The position numbers and the translations under genes were made by a program. From NCBI RefSeq assembly GCF_013373865.1, contig NC_050473.1, positions 17,337,597-17,401,596 on the forward strand: a DNA stretch of 64,000 bases, written 5' to 3'. Numbering within the stretch: the first letter of the stretch is position 1; the number at the start of each line of letters is the position of its first letter. The notes under the pieces were generated by a model. That model searched no databases and was not told the DNA's origin. It worked only from the letters and a program-made list of their open reading frames with translations. This document shows, one piece after another, positions 25,731 through 36,656 of this stretch. This stretch comes from Monomorium pharaonis (taxonomy: Eukaryota > Arthropoda > Insecta > Hymenoptera > Formicidae).

Positions 25731-28700
25731 CACACATATACACATGTCTAAGATGACATCACTATGTGAATAAAATATATCTTTAATATAAATTTATTAT
25801 ACATATTAGTAGTATGTAACAATTTTATATTCTATATCAAATAGAATTATAATTGTATCTATTTTCATGTAATTAGTGAAAAAAATAAATAATAACTATT
25901 ATATCTCTTATTAATAAAGAATGCAATTGCAAATCAAATGCAATCTCATCATTATCAGTAGATATTATAAAATAATTATAAATGATATGACTGATTTTTA
26001 TAATACATCTTTTGCAGAATTATAACAAAATGTTAAAAAACAAGTTTACTGTAGACCCTTCTGTATCTGTACGCCTTACATCTAACATCTCTATATTTTA
26101 TTACACATATATTGTACAATAATTTTTACCATTTTTTGTGATCCACATTCCAAGTAATTGTTTTTGTCCTGCAAAAAAATGGTTGATGTTTTGTTATGAA
26201 AACAAATATATGATATATGAATCCATGTATTACCTACAATACTGAAAGAAATTAAAAAGACGTCCAGATAATACTGCAGCTATGAATTATGAAATTATGA
26301 ACAAATGATTGTGCTAAGATGAAAAATTCTTTGACAAATAGTAAAATTTCTCAGTGGTTATTTTACTATTAATAAGTATTTGAAGAAAAATCATTACTAC
26401 TGATTAATATTAAGGCAGTAAAAACTAGACATCTTATATTGAAAAAAAGATAAAAGACTGATTTAACTTTTATTTATACTGCAATTAAGGACTTAATATA
26501 TGATATACAAATAAACATATAAAACATATAAAAATTATAAGGAGAGTATACATATCTCGTTTGTGTGTTCGTGTGTATCTTGTATGCATATGCGTGTATG
26601 TACATCAGTTGGTATGTAGATCAGTATGTACATGAAGTTCATATGTACATGTCATTTAAATATATAAAGAAAAAATAAATTATTCTACTAATGAACACAT
26701 TTGTTGCTATACCTTTGCACCACATGATGTTTATTAGGTATGAAATGCGTAAATTCCATAGGTTCGTTTTCGTTTAAATTCAATTTCTTATCCCTTTGAA
26801 ATTGCCGAGACGGTACAAGCAATTGCCCGTAAGATATTTCCTAGGAAATAATAATTGAACATTATCATTATTAATTTTTTTCAGAATTAGAGGAATAAAA
26901 TAATGTATTTTCAATACTTGGCCATCCTTAGCGTGCTCTATGCCCAACAATCCAAATGGATCAATACTATCATTAATTGCTGACAATGGTCTTTGAGATG
27001 ATACATTTTTTCTTCTACATGTATCTTTACGTAATTCTGACCTGTAAATAATCATACGAAAATTTTATTAAAGTATACATTATCATGTTATCAGAAAATA
27101 ATATAAAATAACCAGACAAAACTTGACAGTTAAAACAGTATTAAATAATCAGGTGTCTATGAATAATAATCAATTTTGAGTTTTAAAATACAATTGATAT
27201 GAATAAACTTGAAATAAATTTTAATATTTTTAATATATTAATACGTATTTAATACTTTTTTAAGTTGTAACTTCTGTTTTTAAATCTCTTCAATAAAAAT
27301 TTAATTAAAAATTTATAGTAACCTGAACATCTAAAATTAAAAAAGCTAAATAATAGCAGAAAGCAGAAAATAAAATGTAACTTAACAAATTATTTATACA
27401 TAAACTAAATATTTGTATATTAACATAAGCGCCTTACCAACTGGAACGTTGTCCTTTATTGTAGGGAATAGAAGAAAATATTACAAATGGCACATGTTGG
27501 TTTGATACTAAAACCATTCTATCATCCCCAAATTTACAGCCGTTCACAGGCCGTTGCATTAAACGCAATTCTTTTGTAATCTCTGGTATTATGCTACTAT
27601 TTGTAGAAATAGGTTGCACATTGTTCACTGCTTTTGTCTTTGGTTTTGACTGTGCTTTTGAATGTATGGAGCCAATGCTTTCGCTGCTACTATTGTATTG
27701 ATGCTTAATATCTTCCGAAAGCGTAGACGTTTGGTGACTTATGCGCTTCTTATATTGTAAAGAACCCACACGTCTTTCCGGTAAGGAATAGTCGCTTCCG
27801 GTAGTTCCCGTTCTAGGAATACAATTTTTCATTATATAAAACGTGAAAATAAGATTAAAATACATATTATTATTTGAAGAAAAAATAAGTTCATATAGCT
27901 TTATTTTATTTGACCAAATTCAAGCCAACTTTTTGTCAGTAGAAATTAATTTAGTAATGTTTTAACTGACGTAATGAGTCATAATTTAAAGTAAAACAAA
28001 AAATAAGATCTTGTTTGCCTTCCTTAAAATTTAATTAAGCATTTTAATTTTTTATTATACAACAGTTGGTAATATGGTAATCTGGCAATTTGGCAACGCT
28101 TGTTTATAAAAAACACCCCAAGTCAGTCAAGAAACTATGGCTCTAAATAAAAAAAAATAATTATTATATATGCATGAATTATACAACCAGATATGCATGC
28201 AACGTATGGATGGAATGCAATCAAGTTTCACAATGTTTTTGTTTGCGATACTGTAGACGCTTTTGATAATGTTATCTGAATCCATTAAGTGTCATTCAAT
28301 CCTATCTGTACCAAGACAGTTTCTGAGATGAAATATTATAGCGTGGAGATTTTCATACGTGTTTAATTACTTACACTTATATCTATCCTCTTATCAAAAG
28401 GATGTTTAAGGTATTTGATGCGTGTAATTTAGAATACTTGAAATATTTATAAGATATGACAGCTGTTGCCTACACATTCAAATATTTTACTGTGGAACAT
28501 ATATTCTTAATTCAAAGTTATAATCAGTATTAACACATTTCAATAATTATTTTAATATAGATTGACCTAAATTTTGTTATATAATCAAATTATATAAATT
28601 ATTGTAATTAATTATAATAAATTCATATTAATTTTAATTTAGTGTGGCTCTCTAAAATAATATAGATACAGTTGTTTACAGCATTCAATCAGTTCTATTA

Positions 28701-29572
28701 TCATAAGTTATCACGACCTATTTCGGAAACAAAGGCTTAAAAGATAAGATAAACAATATATTTTTAATTTACTCGATGATAAGCGATATCTTTTGCAAAA
28801 GAAAAATGATTCTAAAGGAAATTAGTTGTTTGTATATTACTTAAGAATAAATGGTTATACAAATGGAATATTACTTAAGAATAAAAGTATCTTAGAGCTT
28901 GTGCAAATAACAGCGCTTGATACAGCTTGATACACACGTTTAACTGTACGCTTTTAACTCTGCTGTTTACAATTCAGGGCAAACCGTTATTTTTTTTTGC
29001 AATGACAAATTATGATCCTTTAATATTTTGGCACGCCATGGCGATAACTTTCTCAAGATAACAGGATAAAAGATGAATGTGGTGAACTTAAATGGCCAGG
29101 TTGACATTTACCGTTCTCTAAACGAACTGTGCATGCCACAAGGAAACTGCAAATGATTTCTCTCCTGTTCTAAGAACATGGTAATCGCTGCCTTAGCAGG
29201 AGTGAGTAGTCCATCCGAATCAGAACTGTAGGAGTTATGGTCGACGCAGCTCTTGTGCACCAGCTGCGGTGAATTGTTCTGCTCTAACGTGCTCTCATTC
29301 TGCGGGTAGTCGTGCGTCTCCTCCGGATGACAGCTGTCTAGCGTTTCCTCGGTGGAGGCTTCGAAGTCGACACCCTGACATATCTCCCGCATTGCCTGTT
29401 CCGGTTCCGACTGCTGGCCATCGCTGAGCCTGCGCGCGTGCTGAGTCGTTCCGGCGCGTGACAGGACGGCGAACTTGGTGTCCCGGTGACTGCCGTCGAG
29501 AGAGATGTTAGACAGGAACGTAAGAGCGGCCAATCTTCTGCGTGAGTGATTTTTCTTTAAGGCCGCTGCCAT
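23934..29572 (-). CDS. CABLES: CABLES: CDK5 and ABL1 enzyme substrate, cyclin-box protein
   Basis: An adaptor linking cyclin-dependent kinases with Abl-type tyrosine kinases, with a divergent cyclin-box C-terminus. Exons (high to low): 29112-29572, 27438-27812, 26918-27041, 26713-26840, 24847-24932, 24625-24731, 24431-24537, 24142-24346, 23934-24074. Phases agree, giving 577 residues. Diagnostic blocks are LAALTFLSNISLDGS near the N-terminus, DDRMVLVSNQHVPFVIFSS in the middle, YNPNLLDDPELIAGKH, then FKEKFPHIQLTLSKLRSLKR, TVAMAYVYFEKLILR, RKLCAGACLLLAAKLND and FRLNRKELITSEFAVLVALE, ending PHYQRLIYES. These match vertebrate CABLES1/2 block for block as recalled. The start MAAALKKNH is chosen because similarity begins there, although the frame stays open upstream to 29758 through an arginine-rich run. 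CABLES1 versus CABLES2 cannot be decided, and insects probably have one copy. Confidence 0.92.
25202..25450 (-). other. phase-compatible cryptic exon in a CABLES intron
   Basis: On the minus strand a plausible acceptor (CTCCGTCCAG) precedes an open frame reading SEKISLDRTKGRLVCTGKPP and onward for about 80 residues to a stop near 25202. It enters at phase 2, exactly the phase left by the upstream CABLES exon 26713-26840. The stretch at about 25260-25450 is less AT-rich than its surroundings. It could be an alternative 3'-terminal exon. I see no good donor back to 24932 and do not recognise the peptide. Confidence 0.3.
25660..25745. repeat. compound (TG)n(TA)n(CA)n palindromic microsatellite
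   Basis: A TG run is followed by about 21 TA units and then a CA run, so the whole block is nearly self-complementary. It lies in the large CABLES intron. Confidence 0.95.
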
Positions 29573-30060
29573 TCCACGACGGACCGTGTCGGGATACCGG
29601 TGTCCAATGATTCCGAGGTAAGCGACAACTAAGACAACGCACGCCCGATGACGACGACGACGGCGACGGCAACGACGACGGCGACGTCGGCGAAGACGTC
29701 GACGGCGGCGGCGGCGACGACGGCCTCGACTCTTTCGTACAACGACAACTAAGATCACAACGCATTGTCACTGCTGATACACTTAGTTCTACGTTCGTCA
29801 GACACGGTCGCGGCCGTGCGCCACACGTACAAGGGTAAACCGGTACCGTTGATCATCATGTCGTTTTCCTTCGAACGAGCCCCTTCACGAAACACACTTC
29901 TCACCTTCCACACACCACCGTACGACTTTATCAACTACGCAACAGCGGGCTCTGTCCTCCGTCCTCCTACCGTCGGCGTCGCTGCTAGTCCGCTGCTCAA
30001 CGATATGCGTGAGATTGCGCAGTAACGATTATCGCAAACACACTCCCCGAAATATGTGGT
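29573..30060 (-). promoter_or_regulatory. CpG-rich promoter region of CABLES
   Basis: Marked CpG and GC enrichment from about 29400 to 30050 overlaps CABLES exon 1 and its upstream flank, then falls sharply to AT-rich DNA. This is typical of an unmethylated promoter. No TATA box was identified. Confidence 0.45.
29640..29730 (-). repeat. CGN trinucleotide tract upstream of the CABLES start
   Basis: An imperfect run of CGN/GNC triplets. On the minus strand, in frame with CABLES, it would encode a nearly pure arginine stretch. An ATG at 29758 opens this frame with no stop before the chosen start at 29572. It may be 5' UTR or a poorly conserved N-terminal extension of 62 residues. Confidence 0.7.
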
Positions 30061-30668
30061 ACCGATCAGGCCCGCGCTGAAAAATTACAAATTAAACGAT
30101 AAAAATTAAACGATAAAAATATTTCTTTCTTTATTTAATAAATAATAAAGTAAAAATAGCAAAGTGAAAATTGAATACCATCTTACGATTGAAAGCAACA
30201 AAGTTTAATCAATTTTTCGCCTCACCAACCAACTCGTATGGATATTGATTAACAAGAGTCACAGAAGCTGACGTGGTTCAGTAAGATAAACTGATACAAA
30301 CGTCTGCGAATTATGTCACGTGTAGTTTAAATATTGATCTGAGACATAGTTAAGCCTTAGATCCTCGAAAAATATCGTTAGGTTTTACTTTTAGGTAATT
30401 AATTACAAAAGTATAAATATATTGCGAGAAAAAAAAGAAGGATATTTATCGAAGCAAAATTTGTCCAACAGCCACATGAAATGGTAATCAGTGACAGTTT
30501 ATAAGTGAATAATGAAGTTTAATGAAAATTTGCTGCGCACACCTGCGACCTGCGTTTAAATACGAGTCTGTCGGAGCAGTCACATGGTCATTAGTACGCT
30601 TAAACGCATGCGCGTGAAGTTGATACCCGTGGGATGGAGAGGAGGAAGACGCACTGAAATATGATCTG

Positions 30669-30844
30669 GGGCTCTATTCTTGAATTCATTCGCAAGAGAA
30701 ACGTATTCGCAAATTCTGATCTTACAGAAAAGTTGGAAATTTATTGGCTATCGTATGGCTATTAACCAATAAACTTACAACTTTCTGTTAGAGCGAGTAT
30801 TTGCGTATACGTTTCTCTTGCGAATGACTTCAAGAATCGAGCCC
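30669..30844. mobile_element. MITE with CTG target duplication
   Basis: A 176 bp element. The left end GGGCTCTATTCTTGAATTCA, then TTCGCAAGAGAAACGTAT, pairs with the right end ATACGTTTCTCTTGCGAATG, then ACTTCAAGAATCGAGCCC. CTG flanks both sides (30666-30668 and 30845-30847). Non-coding. Confidence 0.78.
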
Positions 30845-30848
30845 CTGT

Positions 30849-30925
30849 TCTTTTTAGTTGCACTTGTGCAATAAATTAGAGAATAGATACTTGTCTTGCT
30901 TAGGGCTACTTGCACCAAACTCTGA
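30849..30925. mobile_element. foldback repeat, diverged copy 3
   Basis: TTCTTTTTAGTTGCAC, GTGCAATAAATTAGAGA, TTGTCTTGC and a following TTGCACCA align in order with the hairpin elements at 18548-18816. The inverse arm is worn. It abuts the elements on both sides. Confidence 0.45.
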
Positions 30926-30933
30926 TTAACTTA

Positions 30934-31222
30934 GAGCCAGTTTCACCATCTCCGATTATCTTAACCGATCGATTATTCCATCGGAATTGAATAAGTTTTC
31001 ACCGAGAGTTTAAATCAGGTCAGAGTCGGGCCAATTAGCCAATGGCCATACTGGTCACAACGGAAATTAGGTTACTTCCGTTGTAACCCGATTTGAACTC
31101 TCGGTGGAAATTTACTCATTGACCAATCGTATTTGTCGTTAAGCAAAATTAACAAATGCGATTGGTCAAATCTGATGGAATAATCGGTCGGTTAAGATAA
31201 CCGGAGATAGTGAAACTGGTCC
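30934..31222. mobile_element. Tourist-like MITE, 289 bp
   Basis: The left arm GAGCCAGTTTCACCATCTCC, then GATTATCTTAACCGATCGAT, pairs with the right arm ATAATCGGTCGGTTAAGATA, then ACCGGAGATAGTGAAACTGG. A second inner inverted block (CACCGAGAGTTTAAATC and TGAACTCTCGGTG) extends the fold. TTA flanks both ends (30931-30933 and 31223-31225). Confidence 0.82.
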
Positions 31223-31379
31223 TTAATCATTGATTAGTTCATTGAAATTGACCAATCGTATTTGTTAATTTTACTTAACGACATGTGTCTATCTTTATTT
31301 CTTTTTTTAAATAAATAAAGACGAACATATATTTATCTGATAGGTAAGTTTACCAAGAAGTTGGAACAACCAACCCTTA

Positions 31380-31544
31380 GGGCCCCCGCAGACTTTTGCA
31401 TAACGCATAGTGCATGACGCATAAGAGAATTAATCAATTAGAGTCGTCTATTTCCCTCCCCAGGATAGAAATAAAGATCTTTAATTGGTTAATTCTCTTA
31501 TGAATTATGCATTTTGTGTTATGCTGAAATCTGTGCAGGGGCCC
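31380..31544. mobile_element. Tourist-like MITE, 165 bp
   Basis: The left end GGGCCCCCGCAGACTTTTGC, then ATAACGCATAG and AAGAGAATTAATCAATTA, pairs with the right end TAATTGGTTAATTCTCTTAT, then GTGCAGGGGCCC. TTA lies on both sides (31377-31379 and 31545-31547). Confidence 0.82.
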
Positions 31545-31573
31545 TTAAACTTGTGGAACCAAATGTAAAAGGC

Positions 31574-31711
31574 CATTGCACCGTACATTTCCTTAATTGT
31601 AACCGAAAGAAATTGAGCAATACGATTGGCTAATTCGGTTGTTTACGGTTAATTTGAGCAATATGATTGGTCAAAATCTTACGGTTACGATTAAGGAAAT
31701 GTACGTGCAAT
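31574..31711. mobile_element. MITE-like inverted repeat, 138 bp
   Basis: CATTGCACCGTACATTTCCT, then TAATTGTAACCG, is mirrored by CGGTTACGATTAAGGAAATG, then TACGTGCAATG. Inside are two direct copies of TTGAGCAATACGATTGG-like sequence. The target duplication is unclear. Confidence 0.7.
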
Positions 31712-32111
31712 GTACAGTGCAGTTGAAGAGAATAAATTTGATAGAAATGGACATAAGTAACAATTGAAGGTAATTTGTTGGATTCAAAGGTAAGGGCCAA
31801 TCATCTTCAATTGCTACTTAGCCGCTCAGTGAACGATTGCGCTTCTCTTTTAAATCCATTGAAATCACACTTATCACAGTACAATTTGTAGGTTAAGAAC
31901 CTTTTCTGAAATATTTTTGGGAATTCTACCAGTTTTTCAATCGTCACCTGTGATCTATATTACATATTATAATCCGACAAATAAAACAAGACGTAGTTAT
32001 TTTTGTTCGTGAGAATTGAGAAATTAAAAAACGACGGAAAAAGTTACACTGAAGAGGAAATTATCATAGAATTTTAGTGTGTATAAGCTGTTGCCCGAAA
32101 AGAGAAGAAAA

Positions 32112-33966
32112 ATGAATATAGAGTATAAATTCGAAAAAGAAATTGACTGCAAGCAAGGGGCCGTCAGATCTGTACGATTCAGTGGTGAGAAAACTTGTTC
32201 AATTTTAATACAATCTAAATTTATCGAATAAAATGATACATAGTTTTATATTTTATGAATTTATATTTTAGTGGACGGTTCATATTGCATAACGTGCGGG
32301 TCAGATAGAAAGCTGAAACTATGGAATCCATACAAGCCTGTTACATTAAAAACATATGGTGGCCATGGTGATGAAGTTATGGATGCCTGTGCATCCTGTG
32401 ACAGTAGCCAAATTGTATCTTGTGGATTAGATAAATCTATAATTGTCTGGGATGTGTCAACAGGCATGCCAGTGCGTCGTTTTAGAGGGCATGCAGGCCC
32501 TGTTACTACAGTCAGGTAAAAATAGTATTTATAATTTAGTCATGATAAATTTATGACTAAAGAAATTGTAACAGAATTGAGTTTGCGATTAAAAATGTAC
32601 ACTTTATTTATATTAGCAAATATTCTTTGCTTTAAATAAAAATAAAAATTATTTTTATGTAATTTTAATTACAGAGAGAGAGAGAGCACAAGATAATTTG
32701 TGATTGATTGCAATATAAAAAATATATGTATAAATTTGGAATAAATAATTTTATATTATATCTTGAATAAGAAACCAAAGATTGTTATTAAACTGACTAA
32801 ATAACTCATTTTACATTTTATTTATGAGGTGCTATATAAAAAATTATGTATAGAAAATGAAAGACTATTTAATTTATAAAAAACAACATTAGAGAATATG
32901 TACAGTATCTTTATAATAATAAGTTATCACATTCCTACTTATCAACATTAAAAAACTTTAAAAAAGAAGACTTTAGTAATAATGTTTTCTCAAGAAAGAT
33001 TTTATGGATGAAAATACACGAATTTACAAAGTTAAAATAAAATCGGAGAAAAGAGCATTATACTGTATTTGTATCAAATTCTGTCTTAAAGTTAAAAGTA
33101 ATTACGTTCAATATGAATATATGATTTGAAAGTTGTTCATATAATAATTTTATACATAATTTATATTATAGTATTAGTTATATTAGTTATATTTAAACGT
33201 GATATATTTTTTAAGTATAAATTTGCTTGGTTAAGCATAATGTTTTTTATTGTGATCACAGATTTAATGAAGAATCATCATTGATCGTTTCTGGATCCCG
33301 TGATAACAGTGTTATGTGTTGGGATGGACGTTCCAAGGCGCAAGAAGCAGTGCAATCCTTGAATGATGCCAAGGATTCCATTTCGAGCGTGAGAGTTTCA
33401 GATCATGAAATCTTGTCTGGTTCATTTGATGGGAAAATACGGACTTATGATATACGAATAGGAGAACTTTGTGAGGATTATATGGGAGGTAAAAAAAATC
33501 ACAAGCTAATATAACAGACTTGAAACTTTATTGTGAGATTAAAAAGTAATACAATATTATACAACACAATATAAATTTCTTAGATGCAATTACATGCGCC
33601 AGTTTTACCAGAGATGGACAATGTCTAGTCGTCAGTTGTGCGGGCGACGTGATCAGATTGATCGACAAGGACTCAGGAGAGCTACTCGGCGAATTTACAG
33701 GACACACTGGCAAGGATCTATGTCTAGAATCAAGTGTAGACTATCAAGACACAAGAATTCTTTCCGGTTCGGCAGATGGAAAGTTGTGGATTTGGGATCT
33801 CGTGTCTCAGAAAGTAGTCGCAAAGCTCTCAGGTTTCAACCCTACCAAGTACCCTACTGTATCGATAAGTGTTCATCCACAGAAGAACTGCTTTTTGGCT
33901 TCTAATGGATCTAATATATTGATGTGGAGTACGCATTCTCACACGGACGATACCGAGTCACAATAA
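32112..33966 (+). CDS. WDR83: WDR83/MORG1 WD40-repeat scaffold protein
   Basis: A WD40 propeller scaffold that in animals organises ERK-MAPK signalling components and also associates with spliceosomes. Exons: 32112-32184, 32272-32515, 33262-33488, 33584-33966, with phases 1, 2 and 1, giving 308 residues against about 315 in vertebrates. The start is the ATG before NIEYKFEKEIDCKQGAVRSV, which aligns with the vertebrate DCGQGAVRAV block. WD units are visible from VDGSYCITCGSDRKLKLWNP through LDKSIIVWDVSTG, GSRDNSVMCWDGR, HEILSGSFDGKIRTYDIR and SGSADGKLWIWDL to SNGSNILMWS, making a full seven-bladed ring. The LDKDTGELLGEY-like block (LIDKDSGELLGEF) is characteristic. Intron 2 (32516-33261) is AT-rich and empty. 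Confidence 0.94.
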
Positions 33967-33967
33967 A
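33962..33967 (+). terminator. AATAAA overlapping the WDR83 stop codon
   Basis: The hexamer AATAAA spans the last coding base, the TAA stop (33964-33966) and one base after it. If used, the 3' UTR would be only about 15-30 nt. Other AATAAA words at about 34406 and 34718 are alternatives. Confidence 0.35.
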
Positions 33968-35090
33968 ACTTATTCCATCATTATCTTTTTATATAGAAAG
34001 TAAGTCCGAAGTCTGTGATACTTTTTCAATTCTAATTTTAGTTTCAACAATTTCTAAGATTTTTCTTGCACATTGAATATTACAGCTGTGTACATATCGT
34101 TAATAATAATAATAATACAGATATTTTTAAAGCCGAACTATTTAATGATTAATAGTCACTTGTCTACTTGTAAAAATAACTGTATTTTATAATTTGATAG
34201 CTTTATCTCATTTCTTTAATTCTATTCTTTAATTAGATTATTGTAATTTTAATCCTGAAATGCTGTTTATATTTTTCCTACATTAATACTTTAATATTTG
34301 GATGAAAACTAGATATTATTAGTGTTAATGTGAGAAAATTAAGAAGTTTTTTCTATTTTATGGGTTGTAAAATGTTAAAATAATTGAACTTAACTATTTT
34401 AATGTAAATAAAATTTTATCAAGTGTTAAGTATAAAATTTACATGCAGTAACACTCCAGGATTAATACATAGTTAACTAACAAATGTAACATTGTCATTT
34501 TGATGAATTGAGATAATACATTATCTGCGTTTGGTAAAAAAAGCCGTTTTGCAACTGTTGTAAGATTCTTTAATATAATTGATTTATAATTTTAAGGAGT
34601 CCCTAGATGCTCAATATTATTGTGCAATATCTGAATACATTTTACATTATTGATCGTCTGAAAACAATATTATATATGAGTTTTTAAATGACCAAAGAAT
34701 ATTGTACAATATTTTTCAATAAAAAAATCTTGCAAATCTGCTTTTTCTATCTAGAGTAGGAACCGAGAGCAATAATCAGTCACATCGAAGAATCTTACGA
34801 CTGCAAAGCTGCCTCTTCTGTAAAACGCAGTTATTATTGTCCCTACACAGCTACGTGCTGTTTTGTTTATATCGAAATTCTTATAATATACAAGATATAT
34901 TTGCTGAATGTATATCCTCCGCGGCCAAATATTGATACTCGTGAGGGGCAACTTGGGAGAACGTAAATCGACTGGCAAACAAAAAAAACCCGAAAGAATT
35001 TAGAAATAACATTAGATACGCACGCGATTCACGCGCTCTCATGTTTTTCTTCTTTTTTTTTTTTATTCCGCTGTCGCAGAAGGAAGTGGC
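33967..35090. other. WDR83 3' flank
   Basis: AT-rich DNA that probably holds the WDR83 3' UTR if a distal poly(A) signal is used. The short ORFs look like chance. The compositional switch to GC-rich DNA lies at its right end. Confidence 0.45.
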
Positions 35091-36656
35091 GTGTTCACAC
35101 GCGCGCGTGCGACGCGCGTGAACGCAACATTCGTAGCGCGTAACATTTCGACGCCGGCGTCGTGGCGGCCAGGCAAGGAGAGAGCGGGAAAGGAGAGCGT
35201 GCACAATGGAACGAGAGGAGCGAAGCCTGCGCGCGCAGGTGGCGCGATGTCGGTGCGTCAGAGTCGGCTGTTCGTGACCGGCGTAGTCTCGCTCGCCCGG
35301 GAGAGCACGCATAAGAAGGAGAGAGAGAGAGAGAGAGAGAAAGAGAAAGAGGTGTAGAGTGAGGGAGAGCGAGACGGAGAGCGACGTTACTCGCCTGGCG
35401 ATCGAGCGTGGCAGGAGAGAAGCCGACGGAGAACGAGAGAAACCGGCTGCTTAGTCGCAGTGGCGGATCGAAGGACCTACGGAGTTCGAACTCGTTTCGA
35501 GGTTTCCTGTCGCTGGTAAACATTTCGAGTTGACAAGAGCGTCGGAGAGAAAGGGAGCGTGAATGAGAGAGAGAGAAAGAGAGAAATAAAGAGAGAGAGC
35601 GAGAGAGAAAGGTTCCGCGAGCAAGCTGCAAACACACGATAATTACGAAGACTTGAGATACGAGCGTGGAGGAGCTCTCGCGTTTTTTCCTCGCGGCCGC
35701 GAATTGACCTCGCGATCCCCTCGTCTTATTCAAATTGTCGGGAGTTCGAAGGTCGGGCTTTTAGCTTCGAGAGAATCTGGTCTCTCGTCTCTCGTTTGCC
35801 GTAACTCGTTCGGTGAGCGAGACGCGAACGCGGCGGCCGTTTCCCCTCTTTCGTAGCGCTGGGGAATTCGCGCCGAATCGATTTGAAAAAAAAAAAAAAA
35901 AATTTCCACCTCGAGGATGACTGTTTGCGACGCGGTTTTTTTTGCAGGTCGTTTGAGAGATCCGCCCCGAGGCGCCCCCTCCCTTCCCCTCCTGAAAATC
36001 GGGGACCGGCGCTGATAATCCGCCACTGTCGACGCGGGCGGGCGGCCGAGGGAGAAGGACGGATATACCTCGCGGGACGCGCACCGAGGTGGCCGCACAC
36101 GGGGCGGGCCGGTCGGTCTCACCACTTCGCGGAGTGTTCTTCGCGGGAGGAAGAGGAGGAGAGCGGCGACTGACTTACCCGGCGAGAGGAGGACGGGCAA
36201 CGAGGCGGCGTTAGAAGAACGTAGACGAGAGAAAGAGAGATAGAGAGTGCTCCGATCGACGGGTTACCCGACGGGCACGCCGATGCCGAGCGGCGGCTGC
36301 TGGACCGCCGCGTGGTCTTGCGAGGTGGCTCCGTCAGCGATCGCCGCTCCGTCCGACAGCAGTGCGCGCTGTTATTGTTATTGTTGTTGATCGATATCCG
36401 CGAGAGGAACAGAAGAGAGAAAGAGAGACAGAAGCAAACCGTCGAGGGGGCGGAGAGAAGAAACTGTCGCGGCAGGAACCGCCGAGAGAGGTTGGCAACG
36501 GTGGTGGTGGTGGTGCTGGTGGTGCTGGCGGTGGCGGCGCCCGCTGCCGCTGGGTAGTAGTAGTGGTGGTGGTGGTGGTGGTTGGTTCGCGCCGTGACAC
36601 AGTGGTGGAACGGAGGAGGCACGAAGGACACGACCGTGAGAAGAAAGAGGGTTGTT
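35091..36656 (+). promoter_or_regulatory. GC/CpG-rich promoter and long 5' UTR of the lipophorin receptor
   Basis: A strongly CpG-rich region with (GA)n tracts (about 35317-35352 and 35561-35612), (GGT)n near 36500-36530 and (GTGGTG)n near 36560-36582, reaching up to the ATG at 36657. I infer the distal promoter and a purine-rich 5' UTR. Long ORFs on both strands here reflect GC content and simple repeats. Confidence 0.5.

Larger units (their letters stand above)
30061..32111. other. CABLES-WDR83 head-to-head intergenic region with MITE cluster
   Basis: A spacer between the divergently oriented genes. At 30061-30660 no element is recognised. From 30669 to 31711 five inverted-repeat elements, described separately, follow with short gaps. 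The last 400 bp before 32112 should contain the WDR83 promoter and 5' UTR, with no CpG island or TATA box seen. Confidence 0.5.

Noticed and set aside
25540..25743. ORF of 67 codons rich in Tyr/Ile
   Set aside because: It is a translation of the TA/TG microsatellite.
29765..30025. Plus-strand ORF of 86 codons upstream of CABLES
   Set aside because: It lies in the CABLES CpG island, has no family match and no splice context. It is most likely chance.
34751..34978. Minus-strand ORF of 75 codons after WDR83
   Set aside because: No recognisable domain, AT-rich flanks and no promoter or splice partners.
35095..36631. Several overlapping ORFs of 80-210 codons on both strands
   Set aside because: They consist of Ser/Leu/Arg runs generated by (GA)n, (GGT)n and CpG-rich sequence in the receptor 5' region. 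No domain is seen.
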